Shown here: positions 49,001-55,784 of the stretch, piece by piece
Layout: each line of letters opens with the position of its first letter
Numbering within the stretch: position 1 is the first letter of the stretch
Origin: Ornithomonoglobus_A sp045537455
GTDB taxonomy: Bacteria; Bacillota; Clostridia; UBA1381
Length of the DNA stretch: 64,000 nucleotides
Assembly: GCA_045537455.1 (NCBI GenBank)
Contig: JAZSPM010000156.1
Coordinates: 1 to 64,000 of the forward strand
Direction: 5' to 3'
Translations under genes and position numbers: made by a program
Notes under the pieces: generated by a model
Database searches by the model: none
What the model was told of the DNA's origin: nothing
What the model saw: only the letters and a program-made list of their open reading frames with translations

Positions 49001-50375
49001 TTGGATAGTAATTTTGTCCATTGATTAGAATCAGTTCCTTAGCTCTGCCCGTGATAATCAGTCTGCCGTCATGCAAATATCCAATATCGCCTGTACGGAG
49101 CCAATTATCAGCTGTAAACATCCCTACAGTTTCTTCCCTGTTCTTGTAGTATTGCTTCATTGCAATTTCACTCATGATTTGGATATGTCCGATGTGGTAT
49201 TCTCCCAAATCATTATCGTTATCATCACAAACACGAAGCTTTACACAGTCAAGCGGATAACCGACCGTCGAAAAGGAAAGTGTATTCGGTCCTTCCTCAG
49301 TCAACTCTGTGACTTTGTTACCGACCCACAAATCTGAACGGTTAATTATAATCTGCTCAAGCGTGGTTTCCGGTTCACAAACAGAAATAACAACGGTTGC
49401 TTCCGTCATTCCGTAACCGGGACATATCACTGTATCCTTAATTCCGTATCGCTTTAGTTTCTCATAAAACAGCTGGCATGCCTCAACATTAACCGGCTCA
49501 GCTCCGTTCCAAATTGTCCTTAATCCGGACAGATCCCATCCATAATCCTTATCTTCCAGCTTCAGTGCAATATATTTGAAGCAGAAATTCGGTGCACCCG
49601 AGATCGTATATTTATATTTACTGATAGCATCGACGTAAAGCAACGGATCATATGCAAACATTGTTTTCGGCATTATGCATGCTTCAGCACCTAAGATTAC
49701 CGGCATAATATGCATTACCAGCAAACCCAGATTATGCGTAAGCGGAAGCCAGCTTATAAACCGCTCAGACGCTGACAGTCTTTCCAGCCGGATAACACCG
49801 TACAAATCGACCATCACATTGTGATGTGTAATTTCAACACCTTTTGGATTTCCCATGGAACCGGATGAGAACTGAAGAATCGCACTGTCATCCTTCGTGA
49901 TTTCTTCCATGCGTCCTTTTTCGTGACAGTCTTTGTATTCTACACTGGAAATAAATCGCTCGGTCAGCAAAAGCGCCTCTTTAGGTTCCTGTTTTTCCAC
50001 ATATTCTCTGAATTTTTCATAATGATCATTTTCCGCCACCATATGCGGATAATCCAACAACTGCCATACATAATATAATCTTAGCTTTGCTTCTTCTGTA
50101 GCGGCAGGTCCAATCGGTACCGGGATAATTCCTCCTAAAATGCATGCCCAGAAGTTATAAATGAAATCGCTGACATCCTCAACCTGAAAAAGCAGCTTAT
50201 CCCCTTTTTTTATGCCTCTCTTCTGCATAACAGCAAGACAGTTCAAGGATTTTTGTAGTATTTCAGCATAGTTTTCCCTATACTCGGTGTCTTTTCCTTT
50301 GAAAAAACGGATTCCCATATCCGTGTTTTCGGCAGCTGCTAAAAATGCTTCTGCAAGATTGGTATATATTTTCAT
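37059..50375 (-). CDS. Hybrid lipopeptide synthetase FAAL-ACP-KS-ACP-AMT-C-T-C-A-T-E-C
   Basis: 4438 residues. Fatty acyl-AMP ligase 1-570 (SSGSMGNPKGV at 170); ACP 577-660 (Ser609); ketosynthase 665-1090 (Cys839, His970, His1010); AT-less linker 1100-1275; ACP 1295-1372 (Ser1329); class III aminotransferase about 1500-1925 (Lys1763 in YGKIIGGG); C 1938-2370 (HHLVFDGW); T 2390-2460 (Ser2422); C 2470-2890 (HHSIADGF); A 2925-3430; T 3443-3510 (Ser3475); epimerase 3525-3965 (HHLAVDAVSW, NYLGDF); C 3990-4420 (HHILMDGW). The front half matches mycosubtilin MycA and iturin ItuA: fatty acid activation, one malonyl extension, beta-transamination. The A domain pocket reads D-G-T-I-T-A-E-V-V-K, one change from the Tyr code DGTITAEVAK, so D-Tyr is expected after epimerisation. 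The first C-T unit has no adenylation domain. Start has GGAGGGG 2-3 bases closer than usual. Confidence 0.95.
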   Translation of the reverse strand: MKIYTNLAEAFLAAAENTDMGIRFFKGKDTEYRENYAEILQKSLNCLAVMQKRGIKKGDKLLFQVEDVSDFIYNFWACILGGIIPVPIGPAATEEAKLRLYYVWQLLDYPHMVAENDHYEKFREYVEKQEPKEALLLTERFISSVEYKDCHEKGRMEEITKDDSAILQFSSGSMGNPKGVEITHHNVMVDLYGVIRLERLSASERFISWLPLTHNLGLLVMHIMPVILGAEACIMPKTMFAYDPLLYVDAISKYKYTISGAPNFCFKYIALKLEDKDYGWDLSGLRTIWNGAEPVNVEACQLFYEKLKRYGIKDTVICPGYGMTEATVVISVCEPETTLEQIIINRSDLWVGNKVTELTEEGPNTLSFSTVGYPLDCVKLRVCDDNDNDLGEYHIGHIQIMSEIAMKQYYKNREETVGMFTADNWLRTGDIGYLHDGRLIITGRAKELILINGQNYYPRDIERICEQIQGVIPGKVAAINVRDGMTNDECIAVFLEDEHANADSLQTISQEIGIHLRQQGISTIKYVVPVAQLPKTDSGKLRRNELRSKLEDGEFEAVLIDINAPKRSGKKEINSKDDAFDERLVGIFRDVTGKDVDPEENFFQDGVNSLQIMQIVEKLKNEMHIELTTTDLFNYTSINKLKKYIYEKTGGISEKEDTFSDADDQDIAVIGMACRFPEADNAKEFWINIRNGLDNIHEYPEARKADIRYMLENVAKDYSSKEFAEGGYLEEVDKFDCRFFNIMPKDAELMSPSSRMFLEVAYQALEDAGYLLEEDRMEQSIGVYVGASKSQYDYERIIAGAITDSRSGFAVGNLPSMISGRVSHALNLKGPAVTIDTACSSSLIAVYTACNALRNGDCNAAIAGGVKLNLLPLKSSVGIESSDARTRAFDNSSNGTGFGEGVGAVVLKSLKKAIADGDNIYGVIKAGAANQDGKTLGITAPNSLSQTDLLLKCWSRSAIDPKDISYIEAHGTGTSLGDPIELEGIKAAFRKYTTQKHICAVGSVKSNIGHLLEAAGIAGLIKILLMFRYKEIPPVVHFKELNKKVELADSAIYVADKLEQFDKPNKPFICGISSFGFSGTNCNLLLQDYEEVRKERKNPFNIFVISAKTQNALEKLKEQYIEFLAEEREDSLDNICYMASTRRMHYSYRLAFIVESREELLDLLRRGNYADESDRVFSGRFRVISNNVQAQEDFEITRKQFAELSEESRNFVAEAGDLRTMKHQDAKKICKYYVQGAALPWNMIYPDAFYNKISIPTYCFDKTRCWIETPSESATTTPKRELTTYKENADNMKKQRIEEECAKIVSKISGINIDELNRNEEFINIGMDSLGLMQFKNTIKSVFQEDLSVNRFLMDLNTIGKVADYLCELVNESANETETEPETASVDYALMSDKNEKNESVVGYPESNSTDIFGKQLEIMKMQLELLERGKTSASCTAFSAPAVPQTAPKGTVVSSAAKKYERTNNKAYKPYATLNFQTSSNLTDVQRKYLDELITRFCEKTKGSKNNIQKYRNVYANNRNIAGFRMVLKEMVYQLVSPKAKGAYIWDVDDNKYIDLTMGFGVTLFGHNPDFIVNALQEELSTGFSLGPMSETAGTVAEKICKMTGVERVAFYNSGTEADMVACRVARAVSGKKKIVVFAGSYHGTFDGILGLPGIDPEKTIPLAPGVMESMVEDLYVLDYGTEASLNFIENHADEIAGVLVETVQSRRPDFTPRDFIHKLRKITQDNRCALIFDEVITGFRIMNGGAQKWYGVQADIVTYGKIIGGGMPIGVVSGKAEYMDSIDGGFWSFGDSSYPPREEIRTFVAGTFCHHPMAMAAANAVLTKLEEEDVQTELNNRTSEFVNEMNRYFEDEEIPIKMVNFGSLFRFVLQGDLDLLFYLLVYKGIYIWEGRNCFFSTAHTEDDIKHIKDIIKESVQEMRKYGFIKPKKAGQNSSAMELTDSQKEILSGIMLDDQVSVSCNETIVFDMQGDLDEEQMRQAVEIVSNRHDAVGLSINEDTQKQEAKKKTIPVIFEDLSHSENRETDLQGRINDEYIRKFNLEEAPLARIRIIKYETNRYKFIFTTHHLVFDGWSQGVILSEIADVYSKLLGGKEISFPPAKQFSDFILWSEEQKQKDDYKAACCLWNEKLKAPFTDRLFPENSELYDSYDSIVFKEAEIHFSLNGEQKQRLEEISKQNKVTLFAALLSAFYVLISKVTDHSNLAIGVPFASQPAMGDLSLVGQCDNVLTVIHEVNDSCSLMEDAAGVMKELFEIAQYQTYSISGMTEHLDAARLPGTKIMFNMDEVEIPYFAGLKTLMQIQGTNLCSHDLFVNVMQFKNGLTVQFKYNSQMLSEDVMLDWCRCYKKLIQSLLVNDQTAIHSLSIIPKKVEIFSSVPDSDTRTGMNALPENETQKRIWGIWEEVLGEKLSSIDDNFFALGGNSIKAMLLKKKLENEFRIQLSTKQLFTKKTIRLLAESLAGNNQKSEQQELICAAEMDYYPATEVQLGLYLSSRIKGNSTNDNIHEGIWVKHSIDPERLEACLTEITERHQILRTRFFMKDNKLFQKIVDAEKAKMTVTTIENNADVRAFIDEFIQPFDMEKDTLFRTALIHLKNNESLIFFDFHHSIADGFSSMVFFEELLSLYNGKAMDALPFQFKDYAVYMNQFYDSPAFKEQEMYWLNEFSHGFPRFSLPFQRIGANNHDNHSKTLSVNMGLDYLHQVQTLANKYDCTVFVVLLAVYGVLLSKYSNVSNLVIGVPTDGRNVLGTEKLIGMFVNTLGIRMSLEKDSSFSQVIELVKNKVMDGMENQDYPYERLVSQFTQERFADDALIRFLFSMQTDDNLTLKEFGTEYEKYEIPVKSIDYDIVLNYSESADGLELKVDYAEAMYDEKNMADLLHHFQTLLKRAVENPDIMLEEMNLLSEDEALKLIRDFGGKSAGAQEEKTITIKQLFEEQVIRTPESTAVVIRRENVFGESETESICYRELNAKANRLARMIKKTSPDNKMIGLICENSIEMIEMVLAAFKAGYAYIPLSPSQPLSRLEQMIQQANIETVLLQNEEIGGETYNQLKCKYPQLKSLTVNDPDETNDTNLEDSIDSADLAYIIFTSGTTGTPKGVMIEQGSIGLTIDWRKKEYLLDENENVLQLFSYEFDGFLTSVLTPLVSGAKLVLLDQKKAKDALHILDVIREEKITHFIVVPTLYHALISIADPKDFASIRMITLAGESTSQKLLADSTKLNDKIELINEYGPTENTVVTTIKRGMKPGENVTIGRPVGGTSVYILDENGYVLPAGIPGEICVGGKKLAKGYLGNTEATQKAFVNGHNIGGERIYLTGDLGRWTPDGEIEFIGRKDNQVNIKGYRVEIGEVEAVLLKCDAVQNCVVLSEENKDGITELVAFYVSDANVKNDFVEEYLRNNLPGYMVPSHLLNVNSIPYTTIGKVDKKALWEMLKTQTPSAPKEKPTTKTEMILCDIWKEVLGVDEIGITDRFFQCGGDSIKAIQIAALCAKRNISVSTSDIIRLQRIDKIANAVKNIADKNNYEMVEGEVKLTPIQKWFFEQNFEDKNHFNQAVLLKNEHGWKRDYVEIVLNKLLEQHDALRMRYSVYNNTVTQYNDPISDHKVDIEYMVIEDGENTSQIMLEDANKLQKRCSLEQGNLVRAKIYSTNSGDYLVLIIHHLAVDAVSWRILLEDFSEMYQELCDGKEVQLRSKTTSFRKWADLLYQYSKTYAVQKEFDYWNRKVNRSYVSLRSANGSAGMNGKQAGYDCQLTAVSPEKKRLTNQAFGTNQAEFLMAAFLKSLGETFGDGDYCIGLEGHGREQLGVDADVTRTVGWFTAQYPMDFQVQSSGKWDDLLIGVKEKLRGVPKKGVGYGILKYTTAQDDPAFALELKPEIIFNYLGDFSRSAEKSNIDIVDFDYGQTVSDNQRMDHVLEINLLETDGMLQLSIVYDSNEIESAQIKAFTESFANNVNLLTEFCCQVDHTVLTPSDFSNESITVKELKSALDKHSGNIEKIMDMTPMQLGMLFDYRLNEKSQTYFEQVVLHLKGNVDKERLKMSFQYIIQKNEALRTCFEYKIFEKPQQIVLKEYSMASSFIDMRGTADQDHVLKKFYEDDRSDNFNLCDQVPMRMTLIQVSDDDYRLIWSFHHILMDGWCIDLLVKDIADCYLLLSEGKKMQEPMSVNCQVYHNWLAEQNRKEMLEYWKNYLKGFSEIVSTQKDEFHNRELVERKELNFIIPEAFKKELDDYCQRESITLANLMQAVWAIVLGKYFNRSDIVFGIIVSGRNVNVPNIDKMVGLFINTLPLRIHVEENTTINEIARKIKDDVERHNLNSAVTLSEIQAAAEISGELFDNIFSFENYANYDRFRERLMDERLEFKLNGVEEFEQTSFNLTVVVEPSEKEIRVKIIYNASTCNESFADGIQQFMTSLVEQIAGNRQISISEMKMFNDSELGELVDDFMEDL

Positions 50376-50417
50376 TTCCCCTCCATTTTAACGACGAAAC
50401 GTCAAGATTATGTCATT

Positions 50418-51347
50418 TTACTGAAAGCATTTAGAAATTTCAGCAATATTATCAATGCTTTCAATTGAAACAGCTTTTTCCTGATTGTTTACCGACTTCA
50501 ACATATTTCTAAGTATTGTTCCGGCTCCAACTTCTATAAAGCAGTTTACACCCTTCCTGCGAAGATACTCCATACTTTGTCTCCAAAGAACGGTGCTCGT
50601 CATTTGCTTACTAAGCAACGGATAGATCTGGTTTTCATTCAAATACGGTCTTCCGGTTACATTGGACATGACAATACCAGAAGTTTTCTTAAATTTCTGC
50701 ACACGAAGATAATCATTAAACTCCTTCTGCGCGTCAATCATATAACCGGTATGAAACGCTCCTAAAGAATTTATAATCCGTCCGTGAATGCCGTATTTCT
50801 CCAATTCGCTGATCACTGAATCCACCAAATTCCTAGATCCTGCGATTATTTTTTGATTTACGCTGTTATCACAGATCAGATCTACCATCTCAGAATCCGA
50901 AGATGCACTTCTGCATATATCATTCAAAAGTGCATTGTCCGCATTTCTCGCGTTTGCCATGGCATAATATCCGGGCTTTTCAGCCTTTCCCATAATTTCG
51001 CCCCGAGCCTTTACAAGAAGAAGCGTTGTTTTAAAATCCAGGTTTCCGGAACAAGCAAGTGCAGCATATTCGCCGACACTATGACCTGCAAAAAAATTAT
51101 AATTATCGCCTGTTTCGGAAACTAACGCCTGATAGCATGCGTAACTGCAAACAAAAATACATATTTGAGCGTACTTGGTCATCTCCAAAGCATTCTGGCT
51201 CATGCATAATGACTTCAGATCGAGATGCAGAATATCCTGCGCTTCTTCAAACACTCTGTTTGCTGCTTCATAGCGAGTCCAAATCTTTTTCCCCATGCCT
51301 GCATACTGCGAAGCCTGTCCCGGAAAAAGCAAAGCGACCTTTTTCAT
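50418..51347 (-). CDS. Discrete malonyl-CoA:ACP transacylase
   Basis: 309 residues. LFPGQASQYAGMG, active-site Ser90 in GHSVGEYAAL, and His in GAFHTGYM match FabD-type transacylases. Because the ketosynthase in the next gene has lost its AT domain, this enzyme probably loads malonyl on the second ACP, as FenF/ItuD does in the iturin group. It overlaps the upstream gene as ATGA and lies 42 bases from the hybrid synthetase gene. AAGGAG is 5 bases upstream of the ATG. Confidence 0.93.
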   Translation of the reverse strand: MKKVALLFPGQASQYAGMGKKIWTRYEAANRVFEEAQDILHLDLKSLCMSQNALEMTKYAQICIFVCSYACYQALVSETGDNYNFFAGHSVGEYAALACSGNLDFKTTLLLVKARGEIMGKAEKPGYYAMANARNADNALLNDICRSASSDSEMVDLICDNSVNQKIIAGSRNLVDSVISELEKYGIHGRIINSLGAFHTGYMIDAQKEFNDYLRVQKFKKTSGIVMSNVTGRPYLNENQIYPLLSKQMTSTVLWRQSMEYLRRKGVNCFIEVGAGTILRNMLKSVNNQEKAVSIESIDNIAEISKCFQ

Positions 51348-53395
51348 ATCTTCTCCTTATTCTCAAGCGACAACGTATATACTTCTCCGTAGACCGGAAT
51401 AATATCCGGCGTTCTGCGTTTTTCAAGAACGACTCCAATCTGCTCCGCCTGTTCGGCAGTATTATCAGAATAATCCGGCCACTGCAATTGAAGCGCGTTA
51501 TATCCTTCGGCTACGGCTTCGACAGGAATTGCAATCTCATGCTTCTGCCATTCTGAAGTAATATCTCCTTCGTAAACAACGGTTTCATTCAGTATAATTC
51601 TGAATTTTTGGGAATTGTTCGGATCACCGGGAATTCTGGCGACAATTTTTAATGCATATGCCCTTGACTGATCTGACACAAACCAGAAATCCGAAGTATC
51701 GCTGTATGCCGCAAAATAGCCATAGCGCTTCAACCGTGCCGGTATCTCCGGCCAATTATACTGCGCTTCTGTCATTGAAATGGCTTTTACATAATAATCC
51801 GGTTCCAGCAGATTCTTGTCTTTTTCATGTATTCCATATGTTCTGATTAGCGCGGATTGAAAATCAGCTTCAAATCCAGCATCCTCAACAACAGATTTTA
51901 TGCTGTCAATCAGCACCTTATCCAGTGCAAGACCTTTATTTTTGCTGAGATATCGCTGTCTCTGTTCTGATATTCCGTTCAAATATGCCTCTGAATGCTT
52001 ACTCATCCAAACAGGTAATGTTCTGTTCTGGAAGAAAGCAAATTCCTTCAGCACTGACTTGATTGCAGCATCGTATTCGCAAGCCTTTTGCAAATGATAT
52101 TTAACGATTTCGGCGTCCTGCCCCCAATGAGCATTGTGGATAGCTGCCAAAAAATGTGCTTCTGCCATTACTCTGTTATTTTCTTCTGTTGTACAATTGC
52201 GATCATTACCGGTGATATCAGCCTGTTCATGATTCAGTTCCAGAATCTTCTGATAAACCTCTTTCATCACAAGCTGGATTCCATGCATCGTCAAATGGCA
52301 ATAATCCATAAATAATGTGCGGTCAACCTCGTTACGATCCGCACAAAAAACCTCTCTACAATCAACAGTTACAAGATCTGTGTAGTTTTCTGCTTCCTTT
52401 TTTAACGCTTCCTGCACCGAAGAAACAGTTCTCGGTGTATTGATTTTCGGATAAAGAACAGCAATATCTCTTGCTCTCTTTTTACAATTCTGCTCCTCTT
52501 GGCGATTTCCTAATGCTTTATAAGCTTTTGCCAATAAATTCAATTCCCTTACGGACATCTTCTGCTTCACATCCGAATACTCCAGGGCTTCATGAATGAC
52601 TTGTTCGTATTTCTTATCCGCAAAAAGCTGCTTCAGATGAGACATGTAGTCAAGCCATTCGGTTTGATTTGTATTCACATCCCAAGGCTGCCCGACATCA
52701 GTGTCTTCCCAATCCAAAAGATTAAATTCAGGAATCACAAAAACAACCGGAATTCCACGCTTCATAAAAAGATTGTTCAGGCAGTCATACATATTTTTCA
52801 CTTGCCCCACAAGGCTTTGATTAAAATATTCTAATACAGCCTTCATTCCGCCGTTTTTCATACAATCTGCAATGTCAAGCGGTTTACTTAACCATAGCTC
52901 ACTGCAATCCCAGTTGTTACCGCCGAAGATCACAACCACATCCGGTTCCAGTGCCGTTGTCTCCTCGATTAACTGAAGAAGCATTTCATAGTTCAAATCA
53001 GTTCTCGCCAAATCAACGACTTCATAATCATCCTTTCCGTTCGCCCCAAACAAATTATTCAGTTCAATGCACGTATTATAAAAAGGATCATAAAAATAGC
53101 CTCTTGCAACCGATTCACCCAAAAATACAACTCTCTTTTTTGTACTTTTCTTCGGTATTGTAGTCATTTTTGACCAATAATTCCATTCTGCTGCTGTCGT
53201 TTCATCCAACACATACTGTCCGTCTTCTGCTTTCCAGATTCCTACTTTGCCGGTATTCGTTCTGGAATTAACTGCTTTTTCCTTTAATTCATCCAGATAC
53301 AGGGTATTCATTAAGCGAAATACATCTTTATGATCCGGCAGTTGTGCCTCCAGTCTTCTAAGATACTCTCTTGTTTTTTCATCCGGTCGTTTCAT
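51344..53395 (-). CDS. Large SGNH/GDSL-type hydrolase
   Basis: 683 residues. SGNH blocks: FLGESVARGYF (block I with Glu in place of Asp; nucleophile Ser95), IFGGNNWD (block III Asn) and MDYCHLTMHG (block V Asp and His). A helical TPR-like insert (EQVIHEALEYS to ELNLLAKAYKALGN) sits between blocks III and V. The C-terminal ~100 residues look like a beta-rich carbohydrate- or ligand-binding module. No signal peptide, so cytosolic. It may acylate or deacylate the lipopeptide or a precursor. Start chosen at MKRPDEK, with TAGGAGGAA 4 bases upstream. Confidence 0.8.
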   Translation of the reverse strand: MKRPDEKTREYLRRLEAQLPDHKDVFRLMNTLYLDELKEKAVNSRTNTGKVGIWKAEDGQYVLDETTAAEWNYWSKMTTIPKKSTKKRVVFLGESVARGYFYDPFYNTCIELNNLFGANGKDDYEVVDLARTDLNYEMLLQLIEETTALEPDVVVIFGGNNWDCSELWLSKPLDIADCMKNGGMKAVLEYFNQSLVGQVKNMYDCLNNLFMKRGIPVVFVIPEFNLLDWEDTDVGQPWDVNTNQTEWLDYMSHLKQLFADKKYEQVIHEALEYSDVKQKMSVRELNLLAKAYKALGNRQEEQNCKKRARDIAVLYPKINTPRTVSSVQEALKKEAENYTDLVTVDCREVFCADRNEVDRTLFMDYCHLTMHGIQLVMKEVYQKILELNHEQADITGNDRNCTTEENNRVMAEAHFLAAIHNAHWGQDAEIVKYHLQKACEYDAAIKSVLKEFAFFQNRTLPVWMSKHSEAYLNGISEQRQRYLSKNKGLALDKVLIDSIKSVVEDAGFEADFQSALIRTYGIHEKDKNLLEPDYYVKAISMTEAQYNWPEIPARLKRYGYFAAYSDTSDFWFVSDQSRAYALKIVARIPGDPNNSQKFRIILNETVVYEGDITSEWQKHEIAIPVEAVAEGYNALQLQWPDYSDNTAEQAEQIGVVLEKRRTPDIIPVYGEVYTLSLENKEKI

Positions 53396-53458
53396 ATTCT
53401 TCCTCCTAATTATAATTTTGCTGCTGTTGCGCACTTATGTTTTTCTCGTTCAAATCAA

Positions 53459-55240
53459 TCAAAGCAATGTGTAAACCAAATCATTTACATTTGTCTTTGC
53501 AATTCCTTCTCTATTGATAAAATATTTCCAAATTTCTGAAATATCTTCTTTCAGAACAACAAAATCCTCCAGCACAAGCACATCCATCTGTGCACGCACA
53601 AAGCACTTAATTGCATCCATAGGCGAACAAACAATCGGCTCTCCTCTCATGTTGAAAGACGTATTCAAGATGAGAGGGCAATTTGTCAGTTCGTCAAATT
53701 TTTCAATCAGCCTTGCATACCTGCCATTTCTCTCTTCCGTAACGGTCTGGATTCTGCCGGAACCATCCACATGCGTAATTGCAGGCAGATCCAGTTCTGA
53801 AACAACCTGACATGTTTCCAGCATGTACGGCGATTCATGATCCACATCAAAATGCTCCTTCGTTTTTGACAACAAAACAGACGGTGCAAACGGCCGAAAG
53901 CTTTCTCTTTTTTTCACCATGCCATTAATCAGATTACGCATATCCGGATTTCTCGGATCTGCAATGATGGAGCGGGCACCCAATGCACGCGGACCGAATT
54001 CCATTCTTCCCTGGAACCATCCGACAACATTTCCTGCCGCTAATTTTTCAGAAACAAACTGCAGCATTTTATCTTCATCATTTCGGAAATCCAGATATTT
54101 AACGCCGGATTCATCTAAAAGACGTTTAATCTCAGCATTACTGTACTGCGGTCCAAGATAAGCATCCTTCAGCGGTTCAATGTTCTCTTTTGTCAGTCTC
54201 AGATAAATCACTGACGCAGCACCAATCGCTGCGCCAGCATCGCCGGCTGCAGGTTGTACAAAAATGTTCTTGAAAGGACCTTTTTTTCCGAGTTTGCCAA
54301 CTGCAACGCAATTCAAAGCAACGCCGCCGGCAAGGCATAAATTATCGCAGGGATAAACACTATACAGATAATTTGCCTTTTCCAGCAGCAGCTCTTCAAT
54401 GACAACTTGTATACTGCGTGCAACATCCATATGGAACTGCAACAGTTCACTTTCGGGTGTTCTTCCGGGATGACCTAAAAGTTCTTCCATTTTATGAGAA
54501 TACATAAAGTCATCTTCAATATATGTGAAATAATCCATATTCAGACGAAATGCGCCTTTTTCATGCACCTCGATCATTTGATAAAGCTTATCAACCAAGG
54601 TCGGCTTTCCATAAGGCGCAAGTCCCATGATTTTATATTCGCCGTCATTCACTTCAAAGCCCAAATATGCGGTAATCGCGCTGTAAAACAATCCGATAGA
54701 GTCGGGAAAATCAACGCTCTCAATTATTTTCAGGGTATCTTTTTCTCCGTAACCATATGTCATACACTGCCATTCGCCCACACCGTCAATGGTCATGACA
54801 GCAGCTTTATCGAATCCGGAATAATAATATGCACTTGCGCCATGTGAAAGATGATGATTGACACAATAGATGTCGCCTGTAAATCCAAGCTTTTCGCGGA
54901 TTTCACGCTTATAATCATCCATCTCAATCATTTTATATGCCAGCTTTTCTTTACGGCCCTCTGAGTTATTCTTTTTCATTCCCATCCAGATCTGCCGCGT
55001 TAGTTTGCACCATGGTTCCTCATAATACGCAACCGCGCACACTTCGTCCACAGTAACGCCTGCTTCGTCCAGACAATACTGAAACGCATTCTTCGGAACG
55101 TTAAAATCATGCTTGATTCTCGTGAAACGTTCCTCCTGAGCAGAAGCAATCAGTTTGCCATCCATTATAATGCAACACGAAGCATCATGATAACCGAAAG
55201 CAACCCCCATCACAACATTTTTCTTTTTTTCACAAATCAT
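53459..55240 (-). CDS. NodU/TobZ-type carbamoyltransferase
   Basis: 593 residues. The N-terminal ASKHA-like domain has FGYHDASC and VNHHLSHGASAYY (metal-binding His set). GGVALNCVAVGKL and GPRALGARSIIADPR are the hallmarks of O-carbamoyltransferases that use carbamoyl phosphate and ATP. It probably adds a carbamoyl group to a hydroxyl of the product, for example the Tyr or a hydroxylated side chain. It is the first gene after the main promoter. Start MICEKKKN has GGAGG 7 bases upstream. Confidence 0.92.
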   Translation of the reverse strand: MICEKKKNVVMGVAFGYHDASCCIIMDGKLIASAQEERFTRIKHDFNVPKNAFQYCLDEAGVTVDEVCAVAYYEEPWCKLTRQIWMGMKKNNSEGRKEKLAYKMIEMDDYKREIREKLGFTGDIYCVNHHLSHGASAYYYSGFDKAAVMTIDGVGEWQCMTYGYGEKDTLKIIESVDFPDSIGLFYSAITAYLGFEVNDGEYKIMGLAPYGKPTLVDKLYQMIEVHEKGAFRLNMDYFTYIEDDFMYSHKMEELLGHPGRTPESELLQFHMDVARSIQVVIEELLLEKANYLYSVYPCDNLCLAGGVALNCVAVGKLGKKGPFKNIFVQPAAGDAGAAIGAASVIYLRLTKENIEPLKDAYLGPQYSNAEIKRLLDESGVKYLDFRNDEDKMLQFVSEKLAAGNVVGWFQGRMEFGPRALGARSIIADPRNPDMRNLINGMVKKRESFRPFAPSVLLSKTKEHFDVDHESPYMLETCQVVSELDLPAITHVDGSGRIQTVTEERNGRYARLIEKFDELTNCPLILNTSFNMRGEPIVCSPMDAIKCFVRAQMDVLVLEDFVVLKEDISEIWKYFINREGIAKTNVNDLVYTLL

Positions 55241-55334
55241 TTTAAACCTCCAAAATGTTTTTGTAATCTCCATCCACAATATTATACACGAATAATATAC
55301 TACAAAATAGAGTTTACAAATTTAGGATATTCAT

Positions 55335-55363
55335 ATTATACCACATAACCGCACGCCTGTCAA
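55335..55363 (-). promoter_or_regulatory. Consensus promoter of the biosynthetic operon
   Basis: Minus strand TTGACA, 17 bases, TATAAT, both perfect, about 95 bases before the carbamoyltransferase start. A second TATAAT lies nearer the gene around 55283-55288 but lacks a clear -35 box. Confidence 0.8.
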
Positions 55364-55454
55364 TAGGTTAATCAGAAAAAAAATAATAAGATAAAGCCGG
55401 ACAGCAGCGGAATTTAACAGCAATTCAATACAAAAAGTACAATATTTCTAAAGA

Positions 55455-55784
55455 ATGTTGTATTATTTTGCCCATTCCGACTTGTTGAAAACAGGAGGAT
55501 TTCTACAGAGCGGCATTGTTTTGATCAAGGCACTGATAACGGGTTCTGCTTATGCGGAAACGCAGGCAGAATATGATGCACTGATAGCCGATATGGAAAC
55601 CCGCATCAATGCCGTGCAGGACGGTGATGCCCGTGACCTTCTGCGTAAAAGATACCTCGAATTCCTGCCGTGGTCGGAGATCATGAAGGAGATTTCGGAT
55701 ATCCTGAACCGCCTGTCTGTCGTAGAGACAGCATTGTCCGGCGTAGAGACCGCACTTGCGGCAATCGTGGAGGTGAGCGAATGA
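55455..55784 (+). CDS. Small phage-region protein, possibly a deletion fusion
   Basis: Up to 109 residues; the 5' end is uncertain. Residues about 35-76 (YDALIADMETRI, DGDARDLLRKRYLEFLPWSEI) resemble the C-terminal half of phage sigma-like/ArpU-type regulators (RYLEGLSWEEI). The next 33 residues from the Met at 55683 (MKEISDILNRL and on) look like a separate short coiled-coil protein of a tail region. The two may have been joined by a deletion. It overlaps the next gene as ATGA. Confidence 0.45.
   Translation: MLYYFAHSDLLKTGGFLQSGIVLIKALITGSAYAETQAEYDALIADMETRINAVQDGDARDLLRKRYLEFLPWSEIMKEISDILNRLSVVETALSGVETALAAIVEVSE

Noticed and set aside
37513..49337. Plus-strand frames opposite the large synthetase
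   Set aside because: They are shadows of the conserved domains on the other strand, without start signals.
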